64,000 bases of DNA from Micromonospora sp. WMMD1155 (GCF_029581275.1 NZ_CP120742.1:656501-720500); one strand, 5' to 3'. Positions 43,354 through 53,295 are shown, numbered from the stretch's first letter. The notes: generated from the sequence alone by a model not told the origin. Translations and numbers: made by a program.

Positions 43354-44556
43354 ATGAGCCGCGGCCACCATTCCCGGCCGGTGCTGGTCGAGGAGGCGCA
43401 CCGGGCCACCACCTTCGAGATCTTCTTCGACCTGGTGTTGGTCTTCGCGCTCACACGGCTCATCGGCTTCATGGCGGAGTCGCTGGGGCCGCTCACCCTC
43501 TACCACGGGCTGCTGCTCCTGCTCTGGTTCTGGTACTCCTGGAGTTGCTACGCGTGGCTGGCCAATCAGGTCCGCGCCGACAAGGGCCCGGTGCTGGCCG
43601 GCATGCTCGCGGCGATGGCCGCCATCTTCGTGGCCGCGCTGGTGATCCCGGAGGCGTGGCAGCGCCATGACGGCGCGCTGAGCCCGCCACTCACCCTGGC
43701 CGTCGCCTACATCGTGGTCCGAGGGCTACACCTCGGCCTGATGACCTACGCCTCGTCCGGCAACCCGCAGTACCGCCGGCAAACCCTGCGCTTCGCCGTG
43801 TCCACCATGACCGCCTGGGCCCCGCTGCTGGTGGGAGCCATCCTCGGCGGGACCGCGCAGACCGTGCTGTGGACCGTGGCGTTCATCGTCGACTACGGCG
43901 GCGGCCGGCTCACCACCGCCGTCAGCTTCGGGGAGGTTCGCAGCGGAGCCCACTTCGCCGAACGCCACGGCCTGGTGCTGATCATCGTGCTCGGTGAGTC
44001 CCTGCTGTCGGCCGGGGCCGGCGTGGGCCGGGCCATGATTGCCTGGCCGGTGCTGTTGGCCGCGGTGTTCGGCTTCGCCGCGACCGTGTGCCTGTGGTGG
44101 CTCTACTTCGTGGGCGTCGCCCCGGCCGCCGCGAACGTGCTGACCGCGGCCCCACCGGGCTCCCGGCGTCGCCAGCAGTTGGCGTCGGACGCGTACACGC
44201 TGGCACACCTGCCGCTGGTCGCCGGGGTGGTCTACTTCGCGTTGGGCCTTCACCTGGTCCTCGCGAGTCTGACCGATCAGCCGGGCCACCCCAGCGGGGA
44301 GCCGATGGTGTGGCCGGCGACTGCTGTGCTCTACGGCGGAACCGCGCTCTACCTCGTCGGCCGTCTACTGTTCCTCCGGCTGACCGTACGCGACACGCCG
44401 GGCCAACTCGTCGCGCTCGGCCTCGTGCCGGCGTTGATGCCGGTGGCCCGGATCCTGCCCGCGCTGGCCGCACTCGGGCTGCTGGCGGCCTTCCTCGCCG
44501 CCCTGGTCCTGCACGAACGGCTGACCCAGGTCCGAGCACGTCGCACCGCAGGCTGA
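43354..44556 (+). CDS. LtrA-family (low temperature requirement) membrane protein
   Basis: The 400-residue protein has about 10-11 transmembrane helices and the LtrA hallmarks: EEAHRATTFEIFFDLVLVFAL, a WFWYSWSCYAWLANQ helix and ESLLSAGAGVG with HFAERHGLVLIIVLGES. It is an integral membrane protein of unknown biochemical role; the name comes from a Listeria cold-growth phenotype. It is monocistronic between the TetR gene and the ABC exporter operon. Confidence 0.88.
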   Translation: MSRGHHSRPVLVEEAHRATTFEIFFDLVLVFALTRLIGFMAESLGPLTLYHGLLLLLWFWYSWSCYAWLANQVRADKGPVLAGMLAAMAAIFVAALVIPEAWQRHDGALSPPLTLAVAYIVVRGLHLGLMTYASSGNPQYRRQTLRFAVSTMTAWAPLLVGAILGGTAQTVLWTVAFIVDYGGGRLTTAVSFGEVRSGAHFAERHGLVLIIVLGESLLSAGAGVGRAMIAWPVLLAAVFGFAATVCLWWLYFVGVAPAAANVLTAAPPGSRRRQQLASDAYTLAHLPLVAGVVYFALGLHLVLASLTDQPGHPSGEPMVWPATAVLYGGTALYLVGRLLFLRLTVRDTPGQLVALGLVPALMPVARILPALAALGLLAAFLAALVLHERLTQVRARRTAG

Positions 44557-44630
44557 GCCACCGGGATTGTGCGGGTCGGCGAGCCGTGGCAGTCTGCGGA
44601 TCATCGATGCCGGGCAGGGGGCGGTGGCAC

Positions 44631-45278
44631 GTGTTGAGCATTGACGGGATCTCCGTCGGTTACGGCGACGGGCCGGCCGTCCTCAGGGACGTCTCGATGG
44701 CAGTCCGTCCGGGTCGGTTGCTCGCGGTGACCGGGTCTTCGGGCGCGGGCAAGACCACTCTGCTCAGCGCGATTGCGGGGCTGCTGCGGCCACGTGCCGG
44801 CGCAGTGAGCGTCGACGGGCAGCCGCTGCGCGACCGCGATCACGCGGTGCAGCACCGGATCGTCCTCATCCCACAGGACAACGGTCTGGCTCCCATCCTC
44901 ACCGCAGCCGAGAACCTCCAGGTGGCTCTCGTGGCCGACGGCACGCCACCACCCGAAGCCCGTCGGCAGACCGCCGCGACATTGGAGCTGTTGGGGCTCT
45001 CCGGCCAGGCCGACCAGCTCGTCGAGGAGTTGTCCGGCGGTCAGCAGCAACGTGCGGCCGTCGCCCGCGGCCTGGCTCTGCGTGGCGACGTGCTGCTGGC
45101 CGACGAGGTGACCAGCGAGCTGGACGCGGGCAATCGGCAGCGGGTGCTGGGGCTGCTCCACGATGAGGCGCGGCGGGGCGCTGCCGTCGTGTTCGCCACC
45201 CACGATCCGGATCTGGCCGCCGCCTGCGGAGCCGAGCTGCATCTCGTCGAGGGGCGAGCGGAGATCGTCCGCGGCTGA
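44631..45278 (+). CDS. ABC transporter ATP-binding protein (MacB/LolD type)
   Basis: GTG 44631 (VLSIDGISVGYG) follows AGGGGGCGG. The 215-residue ATPase has Walker A GSSGAGKTT, a Q-loop at LIPQDNGLAPI, signature LSGGQQQR and Walker B VLLADEVTSELD, with ATHDPDL as the switch. Size and motifs match LolD/MacB-type ATPases, which partner FtsX-like permeases, and such a permease is encoded 79 bp downstream. A second, different ATPase follows that permease, so a heterodimeric motor is likely. Confidence 0.9.
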   Translation: MLSIDGISVGYGDGPAVLRDVSMAVRPGRLLAVTGSSGAGKTTLLSAIAGLLRPRAGAVSVDGQPLRDRDHAVQHRIVLIPQDNGLAPILTAAENLQVALVADGTPPPEARRQTAATLELLGLSGQADQLVEELSGGQQQRAAVARGLALRGDVLLADEVTSELDAGNRQRVLGLLHDEARRGAAVVFATHDPDLAAACGAELHLVEGRAEIVRG

Positions 45279-45356
45279 GGGAGTGCCGTAACCGTTGGGT
45301 CTCGGTCCATCCGCCGGGACGGTGAACGAGCGGTCACGTCAATACCCTCACCATCA

Positions 45357-48300
45357 ATGCTGACGGTCATCTGGGGAGCGCTCGCGGCACGCCGGGCACA
45401 CGCCTTGGCGGTGCTCCTGCTAGCAGTGCTCGCCAGCGCCGCCGCCGCGGCGGCACCGAGCTATGTCGCCGCGGCCGGGCAGTCCCTGGCCAGCTACGAG
45501 ATGTCGAAGGCGTCGCCGAACGAGCTTCGGGTACGGCTCACCGAAGTCGTCGAACATCCGGGAATGCCAGCCGACCCCGCACGCAGCATGTTCGCGGCCA
45601 AGGTCAGGCAACTCACGCCGGCCGGATTCGACGTCGTCCTGGGCGCCCAGAGCGGTGGCGTCGCCGCCGGCCGGGCCGGGAGCGTGACCTCGAACCTGAC
45701 CTTCCGAGCGGGGGTCTGCGAGCGGGTCGACCTGACCGGAGCCTGCCCTCGGTCCACCTCGAAGGGTCAACTCCCCGAGGTCATGGTCAGCACGCACACC
45801 GCCGCCCGTCTCGGCGTCGTCGTCGGTGATCAGTTCACCTTCGGCGCGGTGCCGGTGCGGGTGGCCGGTGTCTACCGACCGCGGGACGTGACCGATCCGT
45901 TCTGGCTCGGCGCGGAGCTCATTCGGCCACCAGCCGCAGGGCCACCCGGCACGTCGATCGCGGGCAGCGCCCAGGATGCGATCTTCACCGCCGAGGTCGC
46001 ACCCCTGGCCGACGAGCAGGCGATCCTGCACGTGTCGACAGCCGACCTCTACGTCACCGAGCACCTGTTGGACAGCCGGTCCGTACGGGGCCTGCGAGAC
46101 GCGATCACGATGGTGCAGCGCGACGGGAGCCGCGAGGGCTTCGGTGCCGGCACCACCCTGCCGAGCCTGCTTGATCGCGTCACCGTGCAACGAGGGCAGT
46201 TGGCCGACGGCGTGACGCTGGGCGCCGGGCTGTTGGTCCTGCTCTGCTGGCTGGTGCTCTTCGTCGCGGTGAGTTCGGCCGCCGACCAGCGTCGACCGGA
46301 GCAGGGCCTGCTCCTGCTCCGCGGGGTGCAGCGCCGACGCCTGTGGGTGCTGGCGATCGGCGAGCACGCCGCACCCGCGTTGGTCGCGATCCCCCTCGGC
46401 TGCCTGGGTGGCCTCGCCGCCGCCAAGGTGCTCGCCGCGCACACCCTCCCGGCCCGCGCCGACGTCACGGTGGACGCCACCGTGATCGGCTTCGCCGCCA
46501 TCGGCGCCCTCGGCGCGCTCGCCGCGGTGCTGCTGGCCCAGGCTCGGATGTTGTCCGCACCAGTCATCGACCTGCTACGCCGGGTTCCGGCACGGGTACG
46601 GGGGTGGCGGTCGACAGTCGGTGATGTCGTCGCGGTGTCCGTCGCCGTGGCTGCCGTCGTGCAGTTGCGCTCCGGCGGATCGCCCAGCGGACTGGCACTG
46701 GTGGCCCCGGTCGCCGGGGCACTCGCCGCAGCGGTGCTGCTGGCGCGAGTCACCATGATCGCCGGCGCCGCGGTGGGTGGTGCGCTGCTGGCGCGTGGCC
46801 GGACCGCCAGTGGTCTCGCCCTGGTGCAGGTGGCTCGGCAACCACGGTTCCGGCCCCTGATCGCGCTGCTCACAGTGGTCGTCGCGATGCTCGCGTTCAC
46901 CGTCGCCACGAGCGAGGTCGCGTCGGCCGCCTACCGTGACCGGGCGACCGTCGAGGTCGGTGCGCCGCGCGTGGTCGAGGTCGACGCCACGTCGCGTTCG
47001 CACCTGTTGGCAGCCGTTCGGGCGGCCGATCCCGAAGGTCGCTTCGCGATGGCCACGGTGGTGACGGACTCGTCCTCAACGATTGGTACACCGTTGCTGG
47101 CAGTGGACTCCGACCGGCTGGCGACAGTGGCCGGGTCGCATCCGTCCTACGGCGTGTCCCTGGCGGACGTCGCGCGAAAGATCCGCCCAGCTGTGCCCGG
47201 GGAACCTGTGCGACTGCGCGGGCGCCTGCTCACCGTTCAGATCTCCGCCAGCTTCGACGCCAAGCTCTTCGGCGGCAATCGGGTCCGCCTCGCGGTCACG
47301 GTCTCCAGCGCCAACGGCACCCGAGTGGTCACCTCTCGCGATGACATCGAGCCCGGCCGTAAGGGCTACGTCCTCCAGGTGCCCGAGTGCACGCAGGAAT
47401 GCCGGCTGGTCAAAATCGACATCGTCGCACCGGTGGTGTCCGGAAACCTGGAGGCCCGCTTCGAGGCATTGCGAACCGGCGATGAGGACGGCGATCGCGA
47501 GAACATCGTGCTGACCGGTGCGCAGTTCGCCGACCCGACGCGGTGGCGGCTGTCCGATCCCGACGACACTTTCCTCGACGTCGCCAGCGGGACGGAGGCG
47601 GCGCTCGTTCTCACCGTGACGGAGAACCGGCGTGCGACGCCGGCCGGGATCGCAGTTGTCGACGCACCCTTCCCGCTACCCGTCTACCTGACCCGGTCGA
47701 TGGGAACGCCGCTCGCCGGGGTCCATGCGTACGACGGGGTCGACGGGACACCGACCAGGGCGTTGGTCGGTGGTCTGGCCGATCGTCTGCCGCGGCTCGG
47801 TCGATCCGGTCTGATTCTCGACCTGGAGTACGCGGATCGACTCGCCGTCGCCAGCCAGAATGGCAACGAAGAGGTCTGGTTGGCTCGCACAGCCCCCACT
47901 GACGTCCTCGACCGACTTCGCGCCCAGGGCCTGGTCATCAAGAACGACCGGACGGCCATCGCCCTCCGCCAGGATCTCGATCGGCAGGCGATGGCGTTGG
48001 CCGTGCGCTTCAACATGTTCGCGGCGCTGGCGGGGGTGCTGATCGGAGCGGCCGGCCTGGTCGCGATGGCGGCGGCCGAGCAGCGTAGCCGGGTGGCCAT
48101 GTTGGTGGCGCTGCGTCGGCAGGGGTTGCCACCAGGCGCGGTCCGTGGCGGCTACGGATGGCCGGTCGCGGTCGCCGCCGTCTCGGGCGCCCTCGTCACA
48201 GTGGTGATCTGGCTTCTCACCCGAAGCGGCCAGCGGTTGTTCAGTGACGGCCGCTCCCCGGTGCCAGTACCCGAGTGGCCGGACGTCGGCCGTCTGTTGG

Positions 48301-48395
48301 TGTTCGTGGTGCCCACGGTCACGCTGTTCGCCCTCACCGCAGTCGTTCTCGGTCAGGTTGTCGCCGCCTCGGTACGCCGCCGGACTGGCCGATGA
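45357..48395 (+). CDS. Large FtsX-like ABC permease
   Basis: The 1012-residue membrane protein begins with a helix (~12-35, AVLLLAVLASAAAAAAPSYV) and has large extracytoplasmic regions (~40-285 and ~560-865). FtsX-like helix groups lie around 285-400 and 885-1005, with further helices at ~425-530. The duplicated FtsX arrangement in one chain implies that it functions as a pseudo-dimer, like LolC/E fused. It ends overlapping the next ATPase gene (ATGA). Likely roles are export of lipoproteins, peptides or lipids through mechanotransmission, as in MacB-type systems. The substrate is not visible. Confidence 0.85.
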   Translation: MLTVIWGALAARRAHALAVLLLAVLASAAAAAAPSYVAAAGQSLASYEMSKASPNELRVRLTEVVEHPGMPADPARSMFAAKVRQLTPAGFDVVLGAQSGGVAAGRAGSVTSNLTFRAGVCERVDLTGACPRSTSKGQLPEVMVSTHTAARLGVVVGDQFTFGAVPVRVAGVYRPRDVTDPFWLGAELIRPPAAGPPGTSIAGSAQDAIFTAEVAPLADEQAILHVSTADLYVTEHLLDSRSVRGLRDAITMVQRDGSREGFGAGTTLPSLLDRVTVQRGQLADGVTLGAGLLVLLCWLVLFVAVSSAADQRRPEQGLLLLRGVQRRRLWVLAIGEHAAPALVAIPLGCLGGLAAAKVLAAHTLPARADVTVDATVIGFAAIGALGALAAVLLAQARMLSAPVIDLLRRVPARVRGWRSTVGDVVAVSVAVAAVVQLRSGGSPSGLALVAPVAGALAAAVLLARVTMIAGAAVGGALLARGRTASGLALVQVARQPRFRPLIALLTVVVAMLAFTVATSEVASAAYRDRATVEVGAPRVVEVDATSRSHLLAAVRAADPEGRFAMATVVTDSSSTIGTPLLAVDSDRLATVAGSHPSYGVSLADVARKIRPAVPGEPVRLRGRLLTVQISASFDAKLFGGNRVRLAVTVSSANGTRVVTSRDDIEPGRKGYVLQVPECTQECRLVKIDIVAPVVSGNLEARFEALRTGDEDGDRENIVLTGAQFADPTRWRLSDPDDTFLDVASGTEAALVLTVTENRRATPAGIAVVDAPFPLPVYLTRSMGTPLAGVHAYDGVDGTPTRALVGGLADRLPRLGRSGLILDLEYADRLAVASQNGNEEVWLARTAPTDVLDRLRAQGLVIKNDRTAIALRQDLDRQAMALAVRFNMFAALAGVLIGAAGLVAMAAAEQRSRVAMLVALRRQGLPPGAVRGGYGWPVAVAAVSGALVTVVIWLLTRSGQRLFSDGRSPVPVPEWPDVGRLLVFVVPTVTLFALTAVVLGQVVAASVRRRTGR

Positions 48396-49327
48396 CCGCC
48401 GAGGCGCACGAGTCGGTGCCCGTCACCCTGCCGGCCGGAGGCGTGGCCGTCACCTGCCACCGGCTGATCCACATCTATCCCACTGCCACCGGTGACGTCG
48501 TCGCGCTCTCCGGGGTGGACCTGCGAATCGCCGCCGGCGAGATGCTGGCGCTGGTGGGCCCGTCCGGCTCGGGAAAGTCCACTCTGGTGGCGATCCTCGG
48601 CGGGCTCACGCAGCCTTCCGCCGGGCGCGTCTACGTGGGCGACCACGAGCTGTCCCGACTCTCCGCCAAGGGCCTGGCCGCTCTGCGCGGGGCCACTGTC
48701 GGCACGGTGCTCCAAGGCGCCGAACGCAACCTGCTGCCGTACGTGTCGCTGGCGCGCAACGTCTGGTTGGCGCAGCGACCTGCGGCACGCATCGCCGGAC
48801 GCCGGCTCGATCCGCCGGAGGCGATCCTGGACCTCGTCGGCCTCGGCGGCGCCGGCGCCCGGCGGATGGGCGACCTGACTCCTGGGCAGCGTCAGCGGGC
48901 CGCTCTGGCGCAGGGGCTCGCGGCCGGGCCCGGTCTGCTCCTGGTCGACGAGCCGACCAGCCAGCTCGACGGGTCCGGTCGGGACGAGGTGCTCGCGGCG
49001 CTGGCCACCGTCAACGCGGAGCGGGGCACCACAGTCGTCGTGGTGACCCATGACGGCGAGGTGGGTGCCCGGTTGGGCCGCGCCGTCACGATCCGGGACG
49101 GTCGGGTCGGGGCCGAGGGGCGCGACGGGCGGGACTTCGCCGTGGTGGCCGGCGACGGCACGATCCAGTTGCCGCCCGAGACGTTGGCCGGCTTCCCGGC
49201 CGGAACGCTCTTCGAGGTCGACCACACCGACCGGTCGGTGACTCTGCGCGCTGTGGCCACCCCGTCGCCCGGCGGCGCGGACGACGGGGTGGCGAGGGTC
49301 GGCGGCGAGCCCGACCACGCAGGCTGA
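48392..49327 (+). CDS. ABC transporter ATP-binding protein with degenerate signature
   Basis: ATG 48392 overlaps the permease stop. The 311-residue ATPase has Walker A GPSGSGKST and Walker B LLLVDEPTSQLD. Its signature is LTPGQRQR instead of LSGGQ, and the D-loop and VTHD switch are present. It carries an extra ~90-residue C-terminal region after the ATPase core (DGTIQLPPETLAGF, FEVDHTDRSV), resembling a small regulatory beta domain. With the ATPase at 44631 it could form a heterodimer with one impaired ATP site on the fused permease. Confidence 0.88.
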   Translation: MTAEAHESVPVTLPAGGVAVTCHRLIHIYPTATGDVVALSGVDLRIAAGEMLALVGPSGSGKSTLVAILGGLTQPSAGRVYVGDHELSRLSAKGLAALRGATVGTVLQGAERNLLPYVSLARNVWLAQRPAARIAGRRLDPPEAILDLVGLGGAGARRMGDLTPGQRQRAALAQGLAAGPGLLLVDEPTSQLDGSGRDEVLAALATVNAERGTTVVVVTHDGEVGARLGRAVTIRDGRVGAEGRDGRDFAVVAGDGTIQLPPETLAGFPAGTLFEVDHTDRSVTLRAVATPSPGGADDGVARVGGEPDHAG

Positions 49328-49342
49328 ACGGGCCCGCTCGGC

Positions 49343-50653
49343 TCAGCGGGTCGGGGTGCCCCGCGCCTTGAGTCGGCGCAGGTCGTCGGCGGACATCAGC
49401 CAGGTGGAGTTCGTCGTGCCGAGGCCGAGGAGCACCTGGTCGAAGGTGTTCCCGTCGTTGTCGTCGGTGTAGCAGACGCTCACCTCGCCCCACGGCGACG
49501 CGGCGAGCGCGAAGTGCTCCTGGCGACCGGTGGTGGTCTGGCTCAACGCCTGGGCCGCCAGTCGGCCGTCGACAGTGCCGTCGGGGTTGAGGCCCCGGGC
49601 CCAGACGTCCGGGTTCGCGCCCGACACGGTCCAGCCCACCACGGCGTTGTCCTGGTCGTCGATGCCCACGCTGGGCACGACGGCACCGGCGCCGGTGGAG
49701 ACCTCGACCTCCCCGTGCCGGGCCGTACCGGCCGCGGTGAACGAACGCGCCCAGACACCCCGGGTGCCGGTGTGGTCGGATTCCCAGCCGACGGTGAAGT
49801 CACCGGCGAAGTTCGCCGCGACCGAGGCACGCCGCTGCTGGCCGCCGCTCTGCGCGTTGGCCGTCCGCCGGGACAGCACCACCGCGCCGGTGGACCGGGC
49901 CAGCCGGGTCAACCCGATGTTGTCCGAGCCGTTCGCGTCGGCGTCCTCGTCCCAGACCACGAGTGCCTCGCCGGACGCCGACACCGCCACGTCGGGGCGG
50001 TGGTGCGTCCCGGTCGTCTGTGAGGCCGTCACCTCGTACCCCTTGGTGGTGGGCGCGGTGAAGCCGGCGGCCCTGACGGTGGCGGGTGCGGTTCCCTGCA
50101 CGTCCTCCCAGGCGACGGTGAAGCCGACCGCGGCGGTGGTCGGCGCGCCGTCCGGGTCGACGCCGACCTTCGGCCAGATCTGCTGCCCGGCGTCGGAGGC
50201 GTTCGCCTGGCCCGAGCCGAGCACCGCGCCGGTCGGTGAGACCACCCGGTACTGGATGTTGTAGTAGCCGTTGCCGTCGCCGTCGGCGGCCCAGACCACC
50301 ACGGCGTTGCCCCTGTCGTCGAGCCCGACGTCGGGGCTGATGTGCCGCCAGGCGGCCCCGCTGGTGCCACCGTTGGAGAGCTTCAGCTCGTAGCCGGGTG
50401 TGCCGTCGCGGAAGAGTCGCAGGTAGATCTCGCTGTGGGTGTCGTCCTCGGGCGCGGTGCTGTCCCGGTCGTCCTCCCACACGACGGCGACCTGGCCGTT
50501 GCGGTTCATGGCGATGGAGGGCAGGTCCTGGTCGCCGGTGGCGACGCTGTTCGCGGTGGTCCAGGTGACCGCCTCGGCGGTCATGGCGGTCGGGGCCGGT
50601 GCCAGGTTCGGGACCAGCAGGGACGCGGTGAGCAGTGCGGTGATCGCGGTCAT
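49343..50653 (-). CDS. Secreted beta-propeller-like repeat protein
   Basis: ATG 50653 follows GGGAGAG; upstream reading frame is not coding. The 436-residue product has a signal peptide (~1-30) and repeated blades of the form VAVVWEDDRDS, AVVVWAADGDGNG, FTVAWEDVQG, ALVVWDEDADANG, FTVGWESDHTG and AVVGWTVSG. These are VxW(E/D)xD-type repeats about 45-60 residues apart. It is probably a seven-bladed propeller that binds something extracellular. Function is unknown. It follows phoD by 14 bp on the same strand, so it may be coexpressed in phosphate limitation. Confidence 0.65.
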   Translation of the reverse strand: MTAITALLTASLLVPNLAPAPTAMTAEAVTWTTANSVATGDQDLPSIAMNRNGQVAVVWEDDRDSTAPEDDTHSEIYLRLFRDGTPGYELKLSNGGTSGAAWRHISPDVGLDDRGNAVVVWAADGDGNGYYNIQYRVVSPTGAVLGSGQANASDAGQQIWPKVGVDPDGAPTTAAVGFTVAWEDVQGTAPATVRAAGFTAPTTKGYEVTASQTTGTHHRPDVAVSASGEALVVWDEDADANGSDNIGLTRLARSTGAVVLSRRTANAQSGGQQRRASVAANFAGDFTVGWESDHTGTRGVWARSFTAAGTARHGEVEVSTGAGAVVPSVGIDDQDNAVVGWTVSGANPDVWARGLNPDGTVDGRLAAQALSQTTTGRQEHFALAASPWGEVSVCYTDDNDGNTFDQVLLGLGTTNSTWLMSADDLRRLKARGTPTR

Positions 50654-50667
50654 GGTGTGGCTCTCCC

Positions 50668-52194
50668 TCAGCCGGCCTGGAGGCCGGGCTGGCCGTCGAG
50701 GATCACGAACGAACGCACCGTGGAAGCCGCCGCGCCGTGCTCGGTCACCGTGTTCAGTGCGCGGAAGTCCGCGCGGACCTGGCTGCGACTGATCGTGGTA
50801 CGAACGTAGCCCCGCCGGTCCGAGTGGAACTTCAGGTGCGGGTTGGTCGCCGCGTTCGGGATGGTGGTGCTTCCGGTGCCGTTGCCGGCGGAGGTGATCG
50901 AGGTGCAGACCAGTTCGGTGCCGATGGTCGCGGACGACGGGTTGGCGTAGTCGGCCTTCAGCTCGTTGGCCCACGACTTGTGGACGTCGCCGGTGAGCAC
51001 CAGCGGGTTGCGTACCCCGCGTTGCTGCCAGCCGGTCTGGATGCGGCTACGCGACGCACGGTAGCCGTCCCAGGCGTCCATGCTGGCCGCCCCGGCGGCG
51101 TCGAACTGCCGGGCGAAGAAGACCTGCTGACCGAGGATGTCCCAGGTGCCGTAACGCTGGGCCAGGCCGTCGAGCAGCCACGCCTCCTGGGCCGCCCCGG
51201 TCAGCGACCGGGAGGTCAGGTCCGCGTCCGCGCACACCTTCCAGCCGTCACCGCACGCCTGGTCGTCGCGGAACTGCCGGGTGTCGAGCATGTGGAAGGT
51301 GGCGAGCTGACCCCACCGGACGCGTCGGTACAGCGGGATGCTGTTGCCGTTCGCGGCGGAGGCCGGGCGCAGCGGCATGTTCTCGTAGTAGGCCCGGTAG
51401 GCGGCGGTCCGCCGGGCGGTCCACTGCGCGGCGGTCAGCGTGGGGCTGCTGTCGTTGCGGACCATGTCGGCGTAGTTGTTCTCCACCTCGTGGTCGTCCG
51501 GCACCACCAGCCAGGGCGCCGCCGCGTGGGCCGCCTGCAGGTCCGGGTCGGACTTGTAGAGCGCGTACCGGCGGCGGTAGTCGGCCAGCGACACGATCTC
51601 GGCGCCGACGTGCTGCCGCACGGCGGAGGTGTTGACGCCGCCCTCGTAGATGTAGTCCCCGAGGTGCAGGATCAGCCCCGGGTTGTCCTCGGCCATCCTC
51701 CGGTACGCGGTGTAGTAACCGGCCTCGTAGTGCGCACACGAGGCGAAGGACATCACCAGGTCGCGGCCGAAGGAGCTGGGCGCCGGGGCGGTCCGGGTAC
51801 GCCCGACCGGGGAGATCTGACCCTGGGCCCGGAACCGGTAGAAGTAGTCGGAGTCGGCGGCGAGCCCGCCCGCTATCGCGTGCACCGAGTGCGCGTCGGC
51901 GTAGCGGGCGACCACCGAACCGGAGGCGACCAGCGAGGTGAACCGGTCGGTGGTGGACACCTGCCACTCGACTGTCACGTCGGCGTTGGCCATGCCGCCC
52001 TGCCCGTCGGCGTTGAGCGGCGACGGTGCCAGCCGGGTCCAGAGGACCACGCTGTCGGGCGCCGGGTCACCGGACGCCACACCGAGCTTGAAGGGGTACG
52101 GCACCGCGGCGCGGGCGTTCTGGCGTGGTGTCAGCGCGACACCGGCGGTCACCAGTCCACTGAGGACGAAGATGCGACGACTGAGCCTTGTCAT
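50668..52194 (-). CDS. phoD: Alkaline phosphatase D / phosphodiesterase
   Basis: The 508-residue secreted enzyme has a Tat-type signal (SRRIFVLSG with two Arg) and the PhoD domain order. An N-terminal beta-sandwich (PYPFKLGVASGDPAPDSVVLWTRLAP in outline) precedes a metal-binding core (SFASC, HLGDYIYEGG, VPDDHEVENNY, LTGDVHKSW). PhoD enzymes use Ca and Fe to release phosphate from mono- and diesters. ATG 52194 is at the natural start of the Tat signal. Its likely regulation by PhoP is supported by other phosphate-type genes nearby, though no clear PHO box precedes it. Confidence 0.92.
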   Translation of the reverse strand: MTRLSRRIFVLSGLVTAGVALTPRQNARAAVPYPFKLGVASGDPAPDSVVLWTRLAPSPLNADGQGGMANADVTVEWQVSTTDRFTSLVASGSVVARYADAHSVHAIAGGLAADSDYFYRFRAQGQISPVGRTRTAPAPSSFGRDLVMSFASCAHYEAGYYTAYRRMAEDNPGLILHLGDYIYEGGVNTSAVRQHVGAEIVSLADYRRRYALYKSDPDLQAAHAAAPWLVVPDDHEVENNYADMVRNDSSPTLTAAQWTARRTAAYRAYYENMPLRPASAANGNSIPLYRRVRWGQLATFHMLDTRQFRDDQACGDGWKVCADADLTSRSLTGAAQEAWLLDGLAQRYGTWDILGQQVFFARQFDAAGAASMDAWDGYRASRSRIQTGWQQRGVRNPLVLTGDVHKSWANELKADYANPSSATIGTELVCTSITSAGNGTGSTTIPNAATNPHLKFHSDRRGYVRTTISRSQVRADFRALNTVTEHGAAASTVRSFVILDGQPGLQAG

Positions 52195-52311
52195 GGTCAG
52201 CAGCCTCGGGAACGTCGATGAACGGCGATGGGTGCGGCGCGGAATCCCACATGACGGAATGCTGTCCGCACCAAGGCGGTCAGGTGTCGTGGCTGCCCGA
52301 GGGCCGATCCG

Positions 52312-53295
52312 TCAGGTGAGCGGGGACGGCGACTCGGCGCCGGGGATCACCAGCTTCGGCGCGCCGGACCCGTCGGCCGGGACGCTCCACACGTCCGGCC
52401 GCCCGTCGTCCTGCCGCAGCGTGTAGGCCAGCGTGGACCCGTCCAGCCAGGCGGCCTGGTCGTCCACGCTCGTCGCCTCGGCCGTCACGGTGACCCGCAT
52501 GGTCGCCAGGTCGAGGACCGAGAGCCGCCAGCCCTTCGCCGGATCGGCGTCGACGGCCTCCTTGAACGCGAGCCGGGTGCCGTCCGGCGACAGCGACGGG
52601 CACTCGACGTTCTCCTTCACCGTCTCGACGGTGCGGGCGGCGACGTCACCTCGGACGAGGTACCTCCTGCCCCCGGTCGACATGGTCGCGTAGAAGCGGT
52701 TGTCGTCGGCGGTGAAGGTGACACCCCAGTAGTTGACGTCCGGGTGGCGGTAGCGTCGACCGTCCTTCGTGATCGCGAACTCCTCCAGCGTGGCGACGGT
52801 GACCCCGCTGTGGGTGTCGAGGATTCCGGTGCGGGTGGAGAAGCCGCTGGAGGTGTAGGAGTCGCCGCCGACGAACGTCGTCCAGGAGACCATCCGTCCG
52901 GAGGCCGAGACCCGGGCCCGGTTCGGCAGACCCGGCACGCTGATCCTCCGGGTCTCACGCAACGCGGCGTCGAGCACGACCATCTGGTACGACCACGCGG
53001 TCTCCGGCTTCAGGCAGACGCCGGTGCCGGCGGCGGCGTACACCCGGAGGCATTCCAGGCCGGAGACGGTACGCGGCCCGGTGGGGTCGGCCGCGGCGAC
53101 GGTGGAGACGTGCCGGTCGGTGATCGCCAGCAGGCGCGGGCCGGGCGTCAGGGTGACCGCCTGCTCGCCGGTGGTGGGAGGCGGCTTCGGTGCGGTCTCC
53201 GCCGCCGTGGCCACGTAGCCGACCGCCACACCGGCCAGCAGCACGGCCGAGGCGGTCACCACGCCGAGTTTCGCTCGGGTCGACATCGCGGTCAT
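52312..53295 (-). CDS. Exported WD40/TolB-like propeller protein
   Basis: ATG 53295 overlaps the MFS stop (ATGA). The 327-residue protein has a membrane-spanning signal segment (~8-30, GVVTASAVLLAGVAVGYVATAA) and TolB-like blades (LSPDGTRLAFKEAVD, ASGRMVSWTTF, WLDGSTLAYTLRQDDGRPDVWSVPADGSG). It lies outside the membrane, anchored or secreted. The MFS gene is translated just before it, and the coupling suggests the propeller works with that transporter as an external sensor or receptor. The substrate is unknown. Confidence 0.7.
   Translation of the reverse strand: MTAMSTRAKLGVVTASAVLLAGVAVGYVATAAETAPKPPPTTGEQAVTLTPGPRLLAITDRHVSTVAAADPTGPRTVSGLECLRVYAAAGTGVCLKPETAWSYQMVVLDAALRETRRISVPGLPNRARVSASGRMVSWTTFVGGDSYTSSGFSTRTGILDTHSGVTVATLEEFAITKDGRRYRHPDVNYWGVTFTADDNRFYATMSTGGRRYLVRGDVAARTVETVKENVECPSLSPDGTRLAFKEAVDADPAKGWRLSVLDLATMRVTVTAEATSVDDQAAWLDGSTLAYTLRQDDGRPDVWSVPADGSGAPKLVIPGAESPSPLT

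Noticed and set aside
52194..52240. PHO box upstream of phoD
   Set aside because: GTTC units there are 10 nt apart rather than 11 and poorly conserved.
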